Part shown: in pieces, positions 6,775 through 7,705 of the stretch
Layout: the number at the start of each line of letters is the position of its first letter
Numbering within the stretch: the first letter of the stretch is position 1
Source: Clostridiales bacterium
Lineage (GTDB): Bacteria > Bacillota > Clostridia > Tissierellales > Sedimentibacteraceae
Assembly (NCBI GenBank): GCA_003457065.1
Contig: DMJQ01000194.1
Span: 31,264-38,968 of the forward strand
Reading direction: 5' to 3'
Length of the DNA stretch: 7,705 nucleotides
Notes under the pieces: generated by a model
Told to the model about the DNA's origin: nothing
The model's input: only the letters and a program-made list of their open reading frames with translations
Database searches by the model: none
Program-made: the position numbers and the translations under genes

Positions 6775-6950
6775 GTTATCAACCTGAGAGATTCCCCTTC
6801 TCACTAAAGAGTTGCTCCTTCGGTGCTTGCGCTCTTCAGAGTTTTGTCAGCTTACGGTCCTTTTGCCTGAGATCATCGTCAATAATACGGCTAATATTAA
6901 TTACTTATTCCTTCGGCGCTGTTAATAACATAACAGCCTCTCCCGCAAAC
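6771..6950 (-). promoter_or_regulatory. Tandem glycine riboswitch (two aptamers)
   Basis: Aptamer 1 spans 6950-6850. P1 pairs GTTTGCGG (6950-6943) with CCGTAAGC (6857-6850), enclosing GGGAGAG, a CTGTTA/TAACAG hairpin, GCGCCGAAGGA and the signature CTCAGGCAAAAGGAC. After an 8-base linker, aptamer 2 spans 6841-6771. P1 pairs CTCTG (6841-6837) with CAGGG (6775-6771), enclosing a GC-GCAA-GC hairpin, GCACCGAAGGAGCAA and CTCTCAGG. These are the conserved cores of the gcvT-type riboswitch in its two-aptamer form. The 3' core of aptamer 2 (TTGATAACAGG in place of CAAAAGGAC) is less canonical. It lies in the leader of the grd operon, about 155 bases before the grdX start. Confidence 0.94.
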
Positions 6951-6975
6951 GTCATCCAACTATTCACTTACTTAG

Positions 6976-7004
6976 ATTATATATAATAATATTTGATAAA
7001 TCAA
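6976..7004 (-). promoter_or_regulatory. Main grd operon promoter, sigma-70/SigA type
   Basis: On the minus strand TTGATT (7004-6999) and TATAAT (6981-6976) are separated by exactly 17 bases. Transcription would start near 6969, about 20 bases before the first riboswitch aptamer, giving a leader of about 350 bases. The -10 is perfect and the -35 matches 4 of 6. Confidence 0.85.
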
Positions 7005-7241
7005 GCACTATTTATGAATTTTTTTCATTTTTACTGAAAACCTTTTATTGTTCTGTTTTTAAGTTGTTTTCATTACTATTTTTTAAAAATCTCATGCTGC
7101 TGACTAATAAAAAAAGAACTTTGTTTTAATTGTAACAATCTCTGTTCAAATTTTACTCAGTCCAAGTCTTTACTGTCCACGATTCCTGCACATTCCTTGA
7201 TATTTTCATCTCAGTCGTGACATAACACGGATATTTCGGAC
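7005..7241. other. AT-rich spacer with no supported gene
   Basis: Between the operon promoter and the upstream terminator I see no gene, RNA or strong repeat. On the minus strand near 7240-7145 two overlapping frames give short protein-like runs (CPKYPCYVTTEM in one, and DENIKECAGIVDSKDLD after an in-frame UGA in another) with no start codon or ribosome-binding site. At most this is a decayed coding remnant. Confidence 0.5.
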
Positions 7242-7266
7242 AAAAAAAAGAAAGCTCCAAGCTTTC
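7242..7266 (-). terminator. Intrinsic terminator after the PhoU-domain gene
   Basis: The transcript forms GAAAGCT-TGG-AGCTTTC (7266-7250), a perfect 7-bp stem, followed by eight U residues (7249-7242). It begins 8 bases after the upstream stop codon and separates that gene from the grd operon. Confidence 0.93.
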
Positions 7267-7274
7267 TGTCTTTA

Positions 7275-7705
7275 TTAAACAACCAGTTTCTTCTTTTCTA
7301 CTGCTTCAAGTATCGCTTCGGCTATATTTGAAGAATGATCGCCGATTCTCTCGAGGTTTCCTATGATGTCGAGGAAAATAACACCTGCTTTCGGTTCACA
7401 AATATAGTTGTTCAGCCTGTCAATATGATTTTTCCTAAGATTCTTATACATTTCATCTATTTTGTTGTCGCCCTCAATCACTCTGGTGCAATCATCGCGG
7501 CTGATGGTTTTTATGGCATTTAATGCGACTTTGTACACCTCAAGCGTATCATAAAACATTGTCTTGATTTCTTCAATGGCCTCTTCGGAAAAATTAACCC
7601 TGTTATCTACGTTATATACTACCAGCTCGCTTATGTTGTCAGCATGGTCGCCAACTCTTTCGATGTCGTTAATGGTATTCATCAGTACAACCAGTTTGTC
7701 CTTTA
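7275..7705 (-). CDS. PhoU-domain C-terminus, probably of a Na+/phosphate cotransporter (5' end outside window)
   Basis: The reading frame enters at the right edge with KDKLVVLMNTINDIERVGDHADNI and runs 142 residues to TAA at 7275. It shows the two repeated PhoU helical motifs, NDIERVGDH near the start and GNLERIGDH near the end, each carrying the ExxxD metal-binding pattern. The short basic tail VEKKKLVV and the divergence from stand-alone PhoU suggest the cytoplasmic C-terminal domain of an NptA-like Na+/Pi cotransporter. A free PhoU regulator remains possible because the N-terminal part is not visible. It ends in its own terminator and is probably unrelated to glycine metabolism. Confidence 0.85.
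   Translation of the reverse strand, partial: KDKLVVLMNTINDIERVGDHADNISELVVYNVDNRVNFSEEAIEEIKTMFYDTLEVYKVALNAIKTISRDDCTRVIEGDNKIDEMYKNLRKNHIDRLNNYICEPKAGVIFLDIIGNLERIGDHSSNIAEAILEAVEKKKLVV

Noticed and set aside
1..7705. CRISPR array, tRNA, rRNA or insertion sequence
   Set aside because: No regularly spaced repeats, cloverleaf, rRNA segment or transposase frame was seen on either strand.

Overview
The window is one co-oriented block on the minus strand: a glycine reductase operon of the selenoprotein (Stickland) type. It runs from a promoter and tandem glycine riboswitch near 6950, down through grdX, grdE, grdB, trxB, trxA and grdA, to grdC, which is cut by the left edge. AT-rich DNA, strong GGAGG ribosome-binding sites, two in-frame UGA codons at the known selenocysteine positions and the gene set all suggest an anaerobic, amino-acid-fermenting low-GC Firmicute (Clostridia or Tissierellia). 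The genus cannot be named from this sequence alone.

Layout from right to left, in the direction of transcription. 7705-7275 is the C-terminal PhoU-like end of a probable Na+/phosphate cotransporter, closed by a clear intrinsic terminator. 7274-6617 has no gene but holds an AT-rich spacer, a near-consensus promoter (6976-7004), a two-aptamer glycine riboswitch (6771-6950) and a terminator-like expression platform (6733-6774). Next come grdX (6616-6251), grdE (6228-4948, TTG start) and grdB (4931-3627, Sec348). A 248-base gap follows, holding a repeat-derived hairpin and an extended -10 promoter. Then come trxB (3378-2443), trxA (2432-2115) and grdA (2065-1592, Sec44). A 130-base gap with two inverted repeats separates grdA from grdC (1461 to beyond base 1). 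grdD would be expected next, outside the window.

How the genes work together, from established knowledge of the pathway: the GrdE/GrdB complex (protein B) binds glycine through a pyruvoyl group and, using the GrdB selenocysteine, passes a carboxymethyl group to the selenocysteine of GrdA (protein A). GrdC/GrdD (protein C) releases it as acetyl phosphate for ATP formation. GrdA is left oxidised and is re-reduced by TrxA, which is recharged by TrxB from NAD(P)H. The riboswitch plausibly ties expression to glycine supply.

Simple ORF calling misreads this region. Both selenoprotein genes look split or truncated at UGA, grdC is lost at the window edge, and upstream in-frame codons inflate grdX, grdE, grdB and trxB. 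The starts and ends given here correct for that. No gene on the plus strand could be supported. The core operon is a known system. The less familiar elements are the intergenic repeat hairpins at two operon junctions, the expression platform, the internal promoter, and GrdX, whose function is unknown.
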